A stretch of DNA of 49,577 nucleotides from UBA2897 sp036733925 (GTDB taxonomy: Bacteria > Bacillota > Negativicutes > Selenomonadales > Selenomonadaceae). Below the pieces are notes generated by a model. That model was given only the letters and a program-made list of their open reading frames with translations. It did no database searches and was not told the DNA's origin. The translations under genes and the position numbers were made by a program. The stretch spans positions 1 to 49,577 of the forward strand of contig DAIMZO010000014.1 of assembly GCA_036733925.1 (NCBI GenBank), written 5' to 3'. Within the stretch, counting starts at the first letter, position 1. Each line of letters begins with the position of its first letter. Positions 40,801 to 49,577 of this stretch are shown in pieces.

Positions 40801-43800
40801 GCTCCATCACGCCGCGCACGATCAAGCTCGTGGCGAACGCGGCGAAGACCGCCAGCAAGGTCTACGACGGTGACGCGATCGTGAAGGACAGCACCGATGC
40901 GACGAAAGGCACGGACTCGAATCCGTTCACGCTGTCAGATGGCTATCTGACATACGCGGATGCGGACGATGAGAGCCATCACCTCGTGAACGGCGACGGC
41001 TCGACGCTGACCTATACGGGCGTCTATGAAAAGACGGGCTCGGAGACCGCGGCGAAGGATGTCAACTACGTGAACGGCGCCGTGCAGAACAAGAACATCA
41101 CCTATACGGCGCTGGTCAAGGACTCGAGCGGGAACGCCTCGTCGAACTATGTCTTTGAGACGAGTGGCGGTTCCACGACGCAGACGTATCAGGGCACGGG
41201 CGTCATCACGCCGCGCACGATCAAGAACCTGACGTTCGCGGACGTTTCAAAGGTCTACGATGGCGACGCGACGGTGGATTCGTCGAAAATCTCGGTCACG
41301 GGAGCCGACGGCCTCGTGAGCGGCGAGAAGATACAGGACATCCTCGCATCGAACGCGCAGAACAATCTGACCGCGCGCTATGGCTCCGGCACGACGGACG
41401 CGACGTTTACAGCCAATGAGCACGTTGTGAACGGCGGAGCGGCTGGCAGCAAGGACGTCCAGTACACGGGCATCCAGAGCGTTTTCGGCAACAACCACAA
41501 CTATACGCTCGACAGCAGCATCGGCGACACGCTCTACGGCAAGGGCACGATTACGCCATTGACGATTACGGACCGCACGAAGCTGACGCTCGAGAAGACG
41601 AAGAACTTCACAAAAGTATACGATGGGACAACGTCTGTAGCGAATGGAAGCACAAAGGCACAGGCTTATATCGGTGCGCTCACTTACACGACGGACACGA
41701 ACAAGACCGTCACGCTCGGTGACGCGGACGGCGGCTATACGATTGAGAGCGCGGACTACGCGAGCAAGAACAGCCAGAACGGCGCTGCACAGCACGTGAC
41801 CTATGCACTGAAAGTCGGCGGTACGGGACAGTATACGGGCGACTATACGCTCGCGCGCACGCTGCTCGATAGTCGGGGCAATCTCGCATGGGGCAGCGTC
41901 GACGCGGACAGCAAGCAGACGAAGGGCGTTTCCGGCGCATCGGACGGCCTGACAGGCGTCATCACGAAACGCAATGTCATGTCCTCCCTCGGGATAGGCA
42001 ATGTCGAGAAGATATACGATGGCAGCACGTCGGTAAAGGTGAATGGAAGTCCGATTCAGGCGACGCAGGCCATTTCGATGGAGGCGCAGAACGACAGCAC
42101 GCAGACCGGCTGGATCACGACGGATGCGAAGGACTATACGGTTGCGGCGAAATACGACAACAAGAATGCCGGTACGGGCAAGACGGTGACCTACGCCATC
42201 ACCCTGGCTGGCGACAGCGCCGGCAACTATAACCTCGTCGACGCAAACGGGCAGACGCTCTCGAACAATACGCTCACCGGATCCGGAACCATCGATAAGG
42301 CACCGCTGACGATTGCGTTCGGCGATGTGACGAAGGTATACGATGGCACGGCGGACGTCGTCGGAAAAATCGACAAATCCACGAAGGGCGACAAGCAGGG
42401 CGTCATCACGCCGGTCTATAAGGGAATCCAGACCGATGCGTCGACGAACGCGCTCGATGATGTGAAACTCACGGGCGATGACGCTGCCTCGGGGTACAGC
42501 GCGTATCAGGCGGCGTTCAACAGCCCGGACGTCAAGGATGCGAGCCAGGTCACCTATACGGTCGCACTGACCGGCGCGGACGCGGGCAACTATTATCTCG
42601 CAAACGCGCAGGGCAGCGGCATCGGGCAGCTGAATACGGTGACGCTCGCCGACGGCACGACGCAGCAGACCATCGCCGGCAAGGGCAAGATCTACGCGAA
42701 GACCATCAAAGACAGCGACATCGCGGTGAACTTTGCGAATACGATCAGCAAGGTCTACGACGCGAAAGACGATGTGACCTACGACCATACGGGCGATACG
42801 CGCTATTTCAGAGACGAGAAGGGCAAGGCGGACGCCGGGGACTATGTCCAGAGCATCACAATCGATGGGCAGACGCTCTCGAAGGGCGATTATACGATCG
42901 ATTCGGCGAAATACAATTCCGTCGGCATCGATGCAAGCAAGGCGACGTATACCTTTGATCTGGCCGGTTCTGCGCGTTCGAATTACGATCTGTCCGGCCT
43001 TACGAACAAGGCGCTCTCCGGAAATGCGTATGGGTTCCAGGATACGAAGACCAGCGGTGTCAGCATCACGCCGAAGAAGGTAAAGGCCGCGCTTGCGGAT
43101 ACCTCACTGATGGAGAAGGTCTACAACGCGAAGACCGACCTCGTCGTGAATTCGCAGGCGGATACAACAGGAACGGCCATCGACACGAGCAAGAAAGTCA
43201 CGCTGAGTGGCCTTGTCAACGACAACGGCGATACGGCGGCGCTCGATACGTCGAAGCTCAACGGCCGTTTCCAGGATGCCGATGTCGCCTATGTCGCCTA
43301 TGACTCGAGCAATCTGGTCACGACGAAGGACGTCCTGTTCGACGTCGCGCTGATGGGCAACGGCGCAGGCAACTATACAATCGTCGATGCCACGGACGCG
43401 GCCAATGCCGCGGCTTCGGCCAATCATGGCTCGATTACGCTGACCGGCGCGGATCTCGGCAAGATCACGCCGAAAGTCCTGACGGCGGATTTCACCATCG
43501 CGGAGCGCAATTACAACGCAAAAGCGGATATCGAACTCGACCCGGATCCCACCAATAAGGATAAGGCGACGACCGTCACGGTTACGGCGGACGGCCTGCA
43601 GGGCACGGACACGCTGACGCTGAAAAAATCCGATATCCAGGGAAAATATGGCACCGGTACAGAAGAGAACTTCACCGAGGACGCGAATGTCAATTACGGG
43701 GAATCCTATATCGATAAGGCCGGCTATAAGGCGGTCAAGTATACGAATCTGCAGCAGGCACTCGCGGATGCGACGCCGGGAAGCAATACGAAGATCAAGA

Positions 43801-46800
43801 ACTACACGATTGCGGATACGGCGTATTTCGCTGAGGCTGCGAAGAAGGGCCGCATCAAGCGGCTTGCCCTGACGGAGGGCGATATCGAGGAGAGCTGGAA
43901 TCTGCCGATCACGAAGGTTTATGATGGCACGGATAAGGTCCTCGCGGCCAATGGTTCGGACAGCCTGACGGATCCCGATGCGGTCAAGAAGTATTTCTCG
44001 ATTCACACGAAGGCAGACGGGACGAGCCATCTCGGCATAGAGGTCCCGATTGATTATACGCTGTCGAAGGCTGTTTACGATAACAGTCAGAAAAACGTCG
44101 GACAGAATCTCGGTGTGACCTTTACGGTCGACGGGCTTGCCGGCAAGGAATTCCATAACTTCGTGATGCCAGACAGCATCACGACGAAATACAGCGGCAC
44201 GTTCCACCATACGGGCAGCATCACGCCGCGCGTGCTCTCGATTGACCTCTCGAAGAAAATGGGCTGGGTCAAGACCTATGACACGACGACGGCGCTCAAG
44301 AACGATGATGGCAGTGAGGCGAACCTCACGCTCGGCAACGGCTATGTCTGGCACACGAATGCGGACGGCACCGTGACGGGCGATATCCTGTCCGCGGATA
44401 CGGGCACGGTGAAGCTCGCGGTTACGGCGGCATACGGTGATGAGAAGGCCGACATCGCGCCGGAAGGAAAAGATGGCAGCGCGCTGGCAAATGGGAAGTC
44501 CATTTCGTACACCATGACCCTCACGGGCAACGACGCCGGCAACTATACGCTTGACGCATCGAATACGACGAACGGGGCCGCTGCGGAGACAAAGACCGTT
44601 GCGGACGCCGCGACCGGTGATATCCGGCAGAAAATCGTCAAGGCCGGCTGGAGCAGCGATGCGCCGACGGGCATTGACAAGGTCTATGACGGCACAGCGG
44701 ATGTCGATAGCAGCTATCTGACGCAGTATAAGAATCAGGTGCAGCTCGATAACATGGCAATCCTCACGAGCGATCAGGGAAAAGTGTCGCTTAACCTCGG
44801 GAAATTCACGGCGCAATATGTGGATAAGGACGGCAAGGCGGACGCGAACGTCTCGCGCGATGAAAATGGCAAGGTGCAGACGAAGACCGTGCAGTTCTCG
44901 GCGTCCCTGCCGAGCCTGACCGGTGACCGTGCGGAGAACTACTACCTCGAGACGAGTGATCTCAAAGGTACGGGCACCATTTCGCCGAAGAATATCGCGG
45001 TTGACTTGAAACCGGGCGTCATCACGAAGGTTTACGATGGGAATACTGCCATTTCGGATACGTATCTGAATCCGGATAACGTGCTGACCATCCATGCGGT
45101 CGGCGATGCGTCCGCGGATGGACTCGAGTCTCAGGACGGCGTGAAGGATAAGCTTCATGTCGGCATCACCTCCGGTTCGTATGCGAGCCGGCACGTCGTG
45201 GATAACCAGGGAACCGGTACGGTCAGCTATGGCTTGAACTGGGATAATGGCAACTACAATCTGGTGACGGATTCTTCCTCCGGGAAGATGGGGACGTTCA
45301 GCAAGGACGGGAATGCCCTTGCGGTCACCTTGTCGGATCATGTCGGCCGGATCACGCCGCGCGAGCTGCAGGTGGATTTCCAGAAGATGAAGGACTGGAT
45401 CAAGACCTACGATGGCAATACGAGCCTCGAAAGAGATGGTGCGGTCGTTTCCGCCCTGACGGAGGGCTCGGATTACACGTGGAAAGAGAACCACGGCATC
45501 TTAGCGGGAGATCAGGCGCAGCTTACGATCACCGGTGCCTATGCGGATAAGAACGCGAACATCTCGCCGACCACCGATGCGGTGAACGGCAAGAACGTTT
45601 CGTATACGCTTTCGCTCGCGCAGGATGGCAACGGCGACTATACGCTCGGTACGAATGGCGACAACACGTCGTATGCGGCCATGGGCGCCGCATCGGAAGT
45701 GGACGCGAAGACCTATGCGGATGCGGCAAAAGGCGATATCCGCCAGCGCAGGGTTTTCGTGGACTTCACGGAAATGCCGCAGGGCATCTCAAAGGTCTAT
45801 GACGGCAGCGCCGCGGTGACGGAAGCCAATGGGAGTCTTTCCAAATGGCAGAAGTACGTGGCGGCGCTCTCCGGCGATACCGATACGGGCTTTGTTCAGG
45901 GCGACGATGCAGCACTCGATACCGGAGCGATTGCCGTGAACTTCTCTGATGCGGATGTCGCGCGGGATAGCGCAAAGCGCGTTACGACGAAGGAAGCGTA
46001 TTTCAGCAATTTCCAGGCAGAGGGCAGCGATGCGGCGAACTATGCTTTGTCCGTGAAAGACGATAAGACGCTTTCTGCGGTCGGGACGATTACGCCGAAA
46101 ACGGTTCAGGTTTCGATCAAGGATACGCCGACGAAGGAATACGATGGCACGACGGCAGTTGCACCTTCGCAGGCATCGACCCGCAATATCGCATGGGATT
46201 CCCGTATGCTCGTCGGGAACGATACGCTGAATGTCAGTCTGCAGTCCGGCAAGGCGCCGTCCTACGACAATGCGCATTCGAATCAGACGAACGGCGGCAA
46301 GGGCATCGGCGTGAACTATTATCTGACTTGGGATAATGGCAACTACGAGCTCGTGCATACGGCGTCTGGCAGCGGCGATACGCAGACGATGACGACGGAT
46401 GGTCAGAATGGCACGCTCCGTACCAAGAGCGGCATCATCACGCCGCGCACGCTGACCATCGACAGCGTCGCCGACGTGACGAAGGTCTACGACGGCACGC
46501 GGACGGTGGATAACACCGTCGTTTCGCAGACACAGGATGCAGATGGTGTCTATCACGATGGTGACGAGCTCAACCATTCGACGGCGAAGATTACGATCGG
46601 CCGGATCGTCAATGGCGACGATGTCGGCTTCACGGCGTCCGGACAGTACGACAACCCGTATGCGGCTTCGTCGGAAAGCCAGGATACGCAGGAGCACGAG
46701 GTCACCTATAACCTCGCCATCACGAATACCGACTATCAGCTGGAGAGCAGCACGGTAAGCGGCAAGGGCTATATCACGCGCCGCGGCCTGACGGTTCAGG

Positions 46801-47564
46801 CCGTGCCGGCCGATATCTACGCGGGGCAGGATATGCCCTCGTTTACCGGCACGGTCACGGGCTGGCTGAAGGGGGAATCGGATGGCAGCGGGGACTTCGT
46901 GTTCCGCGCGTACACCGATGCGACGGATGCCGATGGCAATGCGGAGACGGTGCCGCTTGCATCGACGCAGGTGCCGGGCAGCTACGCCGTTTACGGTGCG
47001 TATAACGGGAGATTTTCTGGGAATTATGGCCAGAACTATCGTTTCGGGCAGGCGCCGGCGAATGCCACGGCGTTCGAGATCCAGTACATTCCGGATAAGC
47101 CGTACCGCGAGACCATCAACCCGTCGCATCACCCGGCAAGCGGCGGCGGCATTTCGGTGCCGAAGTCGCAGAATGTCGGCACGGATTTCGTCAAGACGGC
47201 GCAGGCCAATATCGCCTACCCGACGCATAACGGCGCCGCGGCCGTGAACCTCTCGAACGACAGCGATACGTCGACCTCGTCTGCCTACCGCGCGTATACG
47301 CAGCAGGGCGGCACGACCATCGGCACGATGGAGATCATCAACGCGGATGTCGTGAACCTCGACAGCAGCCGGCGCGTTGACCTCGATGACAGCACAGCAT
47401 CTGTCCAGCAAGCTGCAGGCAGCCGTGCCGGGAACGTCGAGATCCAGAGCACGGATAACGGCGCGACGCTGACCATCACGAACGATTTCCCGGACGTTTT
47501 CGAGGCCGATAACAATGTGTCGGAAAAGAAGGCACAGGCGGCTATCGAGAACGCTTCGGCTTGA
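37887..47564 (+). CDS. Two-partner secretion exoprotein (TpsA) with GLUG and YDG repeats
   Basis: A 3,225-residue surface or secreted protein; ATG 37905 (MRKAKEHRDL) is an equally good start, as neither has a strong ribosome site. After a signal peptide (cleavage near SYGA-PV) comes the TPS/haemagglutination N-terminal domain at about 40-250, with the hallmark NPNGVVFGKGASVDVGN, which its TpsB partner recognises. Residues about 270-460 hold GLUG-type beta-helix repeats (GGIVGLAEDTT, FGGIVGQTRGTVN). From about 635 to 2870 there are some 19 YDG-type repeats. A Tyr/Gly-rich region and a polar tail close the protein. Such proteins act as adhesins; no toxin domain or active site is visible at the C-terminus. 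Confidence 0.92.
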   Translation: MGGNTIMRKAKEHRDLKLAVSLALTAGLFAVPQISYGAPVLDPSSTRNANYVHVKQQDKVTDITGKQAHNVIDWKDFSINQGETVQFDHGEKMKDYLNLVTGDQPSTINGALKGGKDVYIVNPNGVVFGKGASVDVGNLYVSTTKATLDVSKYLASGASPLVNTAYQAAGAVTNLGKISADRVEVEGGNIKFLSTGDVTDAKGAINKNVQLTTSTGTIQIGHDAGDQTTYTTLRASDTSTVTVPENYTTIKTLLDLQNMTTGDSTVKYWLYNNIDASGGSYTPVGAKNDTAFQGTFEGNFFTVSNLNVSNVTYGGLFGRTCGAIIKDVGVKGGSISANTKTGAAGGIVGLAEDTTLTNVFNNGTTVRASRQVGFGGIVGQTRGTVNINTVYNTGDYGDHGAAIVGCIFSGNTNITNAYNTSTQDQGKGALVASSKSGTALTISNAYTVGDVAYTTFIQETPKVTNFVAKASSKSKSDYTGLSGVSDSGTDNTVWRIYEGKTMPLLRAFLRGNANGGTVTVNYDYDMGKDSDGTLVTGSNGGTDLKKMYNANDLVLSNITYTGSNGGVIDTSKIQTDSTKLHDANVYTEGSTTSSGVDYFYTGQDGYDLVGNHISINQREVDLTNALNTSAILKKEYDGTNKVNQDDIQRLFEASKGTGLIHGDTTASFSTDGLTGTFNDASVGRGKTVTLDGGVKLVNAAGHHNYKISNGSTSFSNQTLKGIITPRVLTVTTDKTYTKVYDKKSDIGSTPAEADFTLNGDIVSGEHVEFSLLNPTGTFGDGTGDAFTDNVNAGSRTVKLSGLSLRGDNAKNYILEDSNKNVLYSAEFDADANDVGGIHTDSGGSLFTTGTITKRNILSTGFSWYKDGTKQTASREYDGTSAYTDPVNYEVRSDTQGRSGDTGMLDGDSLTFTVKSAKFVTDATNASSSDAKDVSTAKGVAYTVTVSGDAAANYTLGGADITAGQTNTVVGEGSITPRTIKLVANAAKTASKVYDGDAIVKDSTDATKGTDSNPFTLSDGYLTYADADDESHHLVNGDGSTLTYTGVYEKTGSETAAKDVNYVNGAVQNKNITYTALVKDSSGNASSNYVFETSGGSTTQTYQGTGVITPRTIKNLTFADVSKVYDGDATVDSSKISVTGADGLVSGEKIQDILASNAQNNLTARYGSGTTDATFTANEHVVNGGAAGSKDVQYTGIQSVFGNNHNYTLDSSIGDTLYGKGTITPLTITDRTKLTLEKTKNFTKVYDGTTSVANGSTKAQAYIGALTYTTDTNKTVTLGDADGGYTIESADYASKNSQNGAAQHVTYALKVGGTGQYTGDYTLARTLLDSRGNLAWGSVDADSKQTKGVSGASDGLTGVITKRNVMSSLGIGNVEKIYDGSTSVKVNGSPIQATQAISMEAQNDSTQTGWITTDAKDYTVAAKYDNKNAGTGKTVTYAITLAGDSAGNYNLVDANGQTLSNNTLTGSGTIDKAPLTIAFGDVTKVYDGTADVVGKIDKSTKGDKQGVITPVYKGIQTDASTNALDDVKLTGDDAASGYSAYQAAFNSPDVKDASQVTYTVALTGADAGNYYLANAQGSGIGQLNTVTLADGTTQQTIAGKGKIYAKTIKDSDIAVNFANTISKVYDAKDDVTYDHTGDTRYFRDEKGKADAGDYVQSITIDGQTLSKGDYTIDSAKYNSVGIDASKATYTFDLAGSARSNYDLSGLTNKALSGNAYGFQDTKTSGVSITPKKVKAALADTSLMEKVYNAKTDLVVNSQADTTGTAIDTSKKVTLSGLVNDNGDTAALDTSKLNGRFQDADVAYVAYDSSNLVTTKDVLFDVALMGNGAGNYTIVDATDAANAAASANHGSITLTGADLGKITPKVLTADFTIAERNYNAKADIELDPDPTNKDKATTVTVTADGLQGTDTLTLKKSDIQGKYGTGTEENFTEDANVNYGESYIDKAGYKAVKYTNLQQALADATPGSNTKIKNYTIADTAYFAEAAKKGRIKRLALTEGDIEESWNLPITKVYDGTDKVLAANGSDSLTDPDAVKKYFSIHTKADGTSHLGIEVPIDYTLSKAVYDNSQKNVGQNLGVTFTVDGLAGKEFHNFVMPDSITTKYSGTFHHTGSITPRVLSIDLSKKMGWVKTYDTTTALKNDDGSEANLTLGNGYVWHTNADGTVTGDILSADTGTVKLAVTAAYGDEKADIAPEGKDGSALANGKSISYTMTLTGNDAGNYTLDASNTTNGAAAETKTVADAATGDIRQKIVKAGWSSDAPTGIDKVYDGTADVDSSYLTQYKNQVQLDNMAILTSDQGKVSLNLGKFTAQYVDKDGKADANVSRDENGKVQTKTVQFSASLPSLTGDRAENYYLETSDLKGTGTISPKNIAVDLKPGVITKVYDGNTAISDTYLNPDNVLTIHAVGDASADGLESQDGVKDKLHVGITSGSYASRHVVDNQGTGTVSYGLNWDNGNYNLVTDSSSGKMGTFSKDGNALAVTLSDHVGRITPRELQVDFQKMKDWIKTYDGNTSLERDGAVVSALTEGSDYTWKENHGILAGDQAQLTITGAYADKNANISPTTDAVNGKNVSYTLSLAQDGNGDYTLGTNGDNTSYAAMGAASEVDAKTYADAAKGDIRQRRVFVDFTEMPQGISKVYDGSAAVTEANGSLSKWQKYVAALSGDTDTGFVQGDDAALDTGAIAVNFSDADVARDSAKRVTTKEAYFSNFQAEGSDAANYALSVKDDKTLSAVGTITPKTVQVSIKDTPTKEYDGTTAVAPSQASTRNIAWDSRMLVGNDTLNVSLQSGKAPSYDNAHSNQTNGGKGIGVNYYLTWDNGNYELVHTASGSGDTQTMTTDGQNGTLRTKSGIITPRTLTIDSVADVTKVYDGTRTVDNTVVSQTQDADGVYHDGDELNHSTAKITIGRIVNGDDVGFTASGQYDNPYAASSESQDTQEHEVTYNLAITNTDYQLESSTVSGKGYITRRGLTVQAVPADIYAGQDMPSFTGTVTGWLKGESDGSGDFVFRAYTDATDADGNAETVPLASTQVPGSYAVYGAYNGRFSGNYGQNYRFGQAPANATAFEIQYIPDKPYRETINPSHHPASGGGISVPKSQNVGTDFVKTAQANIAYPTHNGAAAVNLSNDSDTSTSSAYRAYTQQGGTTIGTMEIINADVVNLDSSRRVDLDDSTASVQQAAGSRAGNVEIQSTDNGATLTITNDFPDVFEADNNVSEKKAQAAIENASA
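39780..46520 (+). repeat. About 19 degenerate YDG-type repeats in tpsA
   Basis: The protein motif (S/T)KVYDG(T/D/N) or a near variant (YDKK, YDAK, YNAK, YDTT) recurs about 19 times between 39790 and 46490, on average every 124 codons. Each repeat tends to start with ITP(R/K) plus a hydrophobic strand and to end with a GxGxI strand. The DNA is well diverged between copies; only short stretches such as AAGGTCTACGA are shared. Confidence 0.8.
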
Positions 47565-47589
47565 AAAAAAGGTAAGGATGCGTTAAGAT
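47561..47589 (+). promoter_or_regulatory. Candidate promoter between tpsA and tpsB
   Basis: TTGAAA at 47561-47566, 17 bases, TAAGAT at 47584-47589. It overlaps the tpsA stop codon; a transcript from it would start just before the terminator hairpin at 47602. Confidence 0.35.
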
Positions 47590-47601
47590 AACACTATAGA
47601 T

Positions 47602-47636
47602 AGAGCAAGGCAGACGCTCTGCCCTGCTCTTTTTTT
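47602..47636 (+). terminator. Rho-independent terminator between tpsA and tpsB
   Basis: AGAGCA-A-GGCAG (47602-47613) pairs with CTGCC-C-TGCTCT (47619-47630), followed by six T. It lies only 20 bases before the tpsB start codon. Confidence 0.88.
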
Positions 47637-47655
47637 GAAGCGGAGGAATTTTAGG

Positions 47656-49398
47656 ATGGCAAAGAATCATAAAGCAGGGAAGGCGGCATGGCGGGTGCTG
47701 ACCCTTATGACGGCTGCCAGCGTCATGGCGGGCGGTGCCGTCTATGCAGCAGTACCGCCTGTACCGGAGAAAGTGCAGGACAGTCAGCACGAAATCAATC
47801 AGAATATCAACGCGCTGCCGGTGAATCCGGGACGGAACGTGCAAGGCCGAGAGAAGCAAGGCACGGCGGATGTCGAGAATCAGCTGCCGGAAAAGGGCGG
47901 CGAGCAGCAGAACGTGAAATTCACGATCCAGAATTTCCGCCTTGACGCCAGAGAGATGCATCTCAACAAGAACGACCTGACGAATATCCTGACGTCGGCG
48001 ATGGACCACCCGATGACGATTGCGGACCTCAACCGCACGCTCGACGCGTTGACGCGCTACTGCCGCCAGCATGGCTATCCGGTTGCGGCGGCCTATGTGC
48101 CGGCGCAGGAGGCAAAGGACGGCGTCGTGCTGCTGAAGATCACGCCGGGCCGCTACGGCGAGGTGAAGCTCGACAACCATTCGAAGCTCAAGGCATCGGT
48201 GGCGAAAGGGTTCGTGAACGGGCTCAAGAAGGGCAGCATCATCGAGACGGCCGGTCTTGAGACGACGCTCTATTCAATCTCGGACGTATCCGGCACGAAG
48301 GCGGTCGGCGTCCTGACGCCGGGCAAGGAGTTCGGCACGAGTGACCTGACCGTGCGCATCGAGAACGGCAAGGGGGAGAACACGGTCACCTATGTTGAGA
48401 ATTACGGCAGCAAGAACTCCGGCCGCTACCGCTTCGGCATGCAGGAGAGCCTGTACGATGTCGGCGGCACCGGGGCGAAGCTCAATGCAGGAACTCTGCT
48501 ATCGAACCACGATATGCATAATTTCTACGTGAATTATGAGACGCTCGTCGGGCACGGCGGCACGACACTCGGCGTCGGCGTGAGCCGCATGGACTACGAG
48601 CTCGGCAGCCGGCTCAGCGATATGGGCGCGATGGGCATTTCGACGACGCTCTCGCTGTTCGGCAGCGTGCCAATCTATCATCTGACGGACCGCATGCTGC
48701 GCTTCGACTACGGCTACGATTACCGCGATATGCACGATGACCTCAACGCGTATCACCTGTCAGGGAAGAAGCATTCGCACAGCGTGCACGCGGGGCTCTC
48801 GGGCTACTGGAAGCGCAACGGCTTCATCTCGGACTACACGTTCCGTTTGGCGCATGGGACGGTCGGCATGGATACCTGGTATTCGCGCCTGCTCGGCGAG
48901 CGCAGCGACACGGAGGGTCAGTACACGAAGGCGGAGTTCTCGCTCGACGCGACGCACAGCCTAGGCCACTGCACGGATGTGCTGCTGAAGACGAGCGGCC
49001 AGCTCGCGGAATCGAATCTTGACGGCTCCGAGGAATTCTATCTCGGCGGTGCGAACGGTGTGCGCGCGTATCCGCAGGGCGAGGGTTCCGGCGACGAGGG
49101 TATCCTCGGGTCGGCGGAGTTCCGCTACTACACGGATACGCCGGGCCTCGTGCTCAGCACGTATTTCGATATCGGCCATGTCGCGTACAACAAGAACGGT
49201 GCGAAGGAAAGCGTGCTGAACGGCGTGCCGAAGAAGGGCCAGACGCTCAAGGGCTGGGGCCTCGGCGCGAGCTACAACCAGCCGGACGACTGGTTCGCGC
49301 GCCTCGACTACGCGCGCCGCATCGGCGGGGATGAGAACCTCACAGAGGACGCGAAGGCAAGGGGCCGCGCATGGTTCATGTTCGGGAAAATCTGGTAA
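47656..49398 (+). CDS. TpsB/ShlB-type Omp85 transporter for the exoprotein
   Basis: Outer-membrane channel that exports its TpsA partner. The ATG at 47656 has GGAGGAA seven bases upstream and gives 580 residues. A signal peptide (cleavage near VYAA-VP) is followed by a Gln/Asn-rich linker, a POTRA_2 domain at about 85-170 (VKFTIQNFRLDA, YCRQHGYPVAAAYVPAQ), a second POTRA, and a barrel from about 250 to the final Trp. The lid-loop motif is GANGVRAYPQGEGSGDEG, the TpsB version of VRGF/Y. It is the only candidate partner of the adjacent exoprotein. A terminator hairpin lies before it. Confidence 0.93.
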   Translation: MAKNHKAGKAAWRVLTLMTAASVMAGGAVYAAVPPVPEKVQDSQHEINQNINALPVNPGRNVQGREKQGTADVENQLPEKGGEQQNVKFTIQNFRLDAREMHLNKNDLTNILTSAMDHPMTIADLNRTLDALTRYCRQHGYPVAAAYVPAQEAKDGVVLLKITPGRYGEVKLDNHSKLKASVAKGFVNGLKKGSIIETAGLETTLYSISDVSGTKAVGVLTPGKEFGTSDLTVRIENGKGENTVTYVENYGSKNSGRYRFGMQESLYDVGGTGAKLNAGTLLSNHDMHNFYVNYETLVGHGGTTLGVGVSRMDYELGSRLSDMGAMGISTTLSLFGSVPIYHLTDRMLRFDYGYDYRDMHDDLNAYHLSGKKHSHSVHAGLSGYWKRNGFISDYTFRLAHGTVGMDTWYSRLLGERSDTEGQYTKAEFSLDATHSLGHCTDVLLKTSGQLAESNLDGSEEFYLGGANGVRAYPQGEGSGDEGILGSAEFRYYTDTPGLVLSTYFDIGHVAYNKNGAKESVLNGVPKKGQTLKGWGLGASYNQPDDWFARLDYARRIGGDENLTEDAKARGRAWFMFGKIW

Positions 49399-49435
49399 TC
49401 CCGGCAAAAAAGTATAGAAAATATGCATTTAGGGG

Positions 49436-49464
49436 TTGACAGAAGCCCCGGAAATCAGTAAAAT
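49436..49464 (+). promoter_or_regulatory. Sigma-70 promoter of the tRNA operon
   Basis: TTGACA at 49436-49441, 17 bases, TAAAAT at 49459-49464, a near-consensus strong promoter about 60 bases before tRNA-Gly. Confidence 0.8.
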
Positions 49465-49482
49465 ATATTTTGTCAGTCGCGA

Positions 49483-49504
49483 GCGGCACTCCTTTGGGAG
49501 CCGC
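49483..49504 (+). other. Hairpin in the tRNA leader
   Basis: GCGGC-A-CTCC pairs with GGGAG-CCGC around TTT, between promoter and tRNA. No T run follows, so it is more likely a processing signal than a terminator. Confidence 0.4.
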
Positions 49505-49522
49505 CCAGACAGGCAAAATCAA

Positions 49523-49577
49523 GCGGAAATAGCTCAGTGGTAGAGCATCACCTTGCCAAGGTGGGGGTCGCGAGTCC
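49523..49577 (+). tRNA. tRNA-Gly (GCC), cut by the window end
   Basis: Starts GCGGAAATAGCTCAGTGG; D-arm GCTC...GAGC, anticodon stem TCACC/GGTGG with loop TTGCCAA and anticodon GCC at 49555-49557. The T-arm begins and the sequence ends before the acceptor 3' strand. Confidence 0.95.

Noticed and set aside
43104..45494. 796-codon minus-strand open frame inside tpsA
   Set aside because: Repeats the antisense of YDG units; no ribosome site, no recognisable domain.
39780..46520. CRISPR-like periodic repeats
   Set aside because: The periodicity is of about 124 codons, protein-level and degenerate, inside one open frame.

Overview
The window reads as chromosome of a motile, Gram-negative-staining member of the Firmicutes, most likely a Selenomonas-like Negativicute. 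Three things point there: high-GC codon use with Firmicute-type ribosome binding sites, a complete set of outer-membrane and lipid A genes (mlaEFD, tolC-like, tamB, bamA, three ompH/skp-like genes, lpxD, an lpxL-type acyltransferase), and flagellin and anaerobic [FeFe]-hydrogenase maturases nearby. Genus is inferred from gene content, not from a marker gene.

Layout. 1-2700 is visibly more AT-rich than the rest and looks accessory: the end of one gene, a CgeB-type glycosyltransferase split by one extra G in a run of eight, a well-formed minus-strand small RNA that resembles the 3' half of a type I toxin-antitoxin locus, and a lone P-loop ATPase. 2780-10094 is a mixed metabolic block: PagL-like lipid A deacylase, HydF, two exported proteins of unknown role around MetA, HydE, and a ROK sugar kinase overlapping hydE. 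10154-13192 holds a membrane protein of unknown role, seryl-tRNA synthetase and, convergent, RNase HI.

13362-31439 is an outer-membrane biogenesis cluster on the plus strand: phospholipid transport (mlaE, mlaF, and a long mlaD that ends in a predicted beta-barrel), a TolC-family channel, TamB, a small sigma factor followed by a single-span membrane protein with the topology of an anti-sigma factor, BamA, a BamA-adjacent exported protein, three OmpH/Skp-like chaperones with three different anchors, LpxD and an LpxL-like acyltransferase. Internal promoters precede two of the ompH genes, so the cluster is not one simple operon.

31436-36325 holds a YigZ-family protein, an amino-acid permease, a scar of an IS200/IS605-type right end that supplies the stop codon of a minus-strand membrane-protein gene, and an SbmA/YddA-like ABC exporter sharing a compact divergent promoter region with that gene. 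36508-49398 is surface biology: a flagellin behind a sigma-28 promoter, then a two-partner secretion pair, a roughly 3,220-residue exoprotein with about 19 YDG-type repeats and its Omp85 transporter, separated by a strong terminator. The window ends inside a tRNA-Gly gene.

The most interesting candidates are the sigma/anti-sigma-like pair between tamB and bamA, the unrecognised exported protein fused in operon to bamA, the G-run glycosyltransferase switch, and the IS end that rewrote a gene's 3' end. All functional claims are from reading motifs; no database search was possible.
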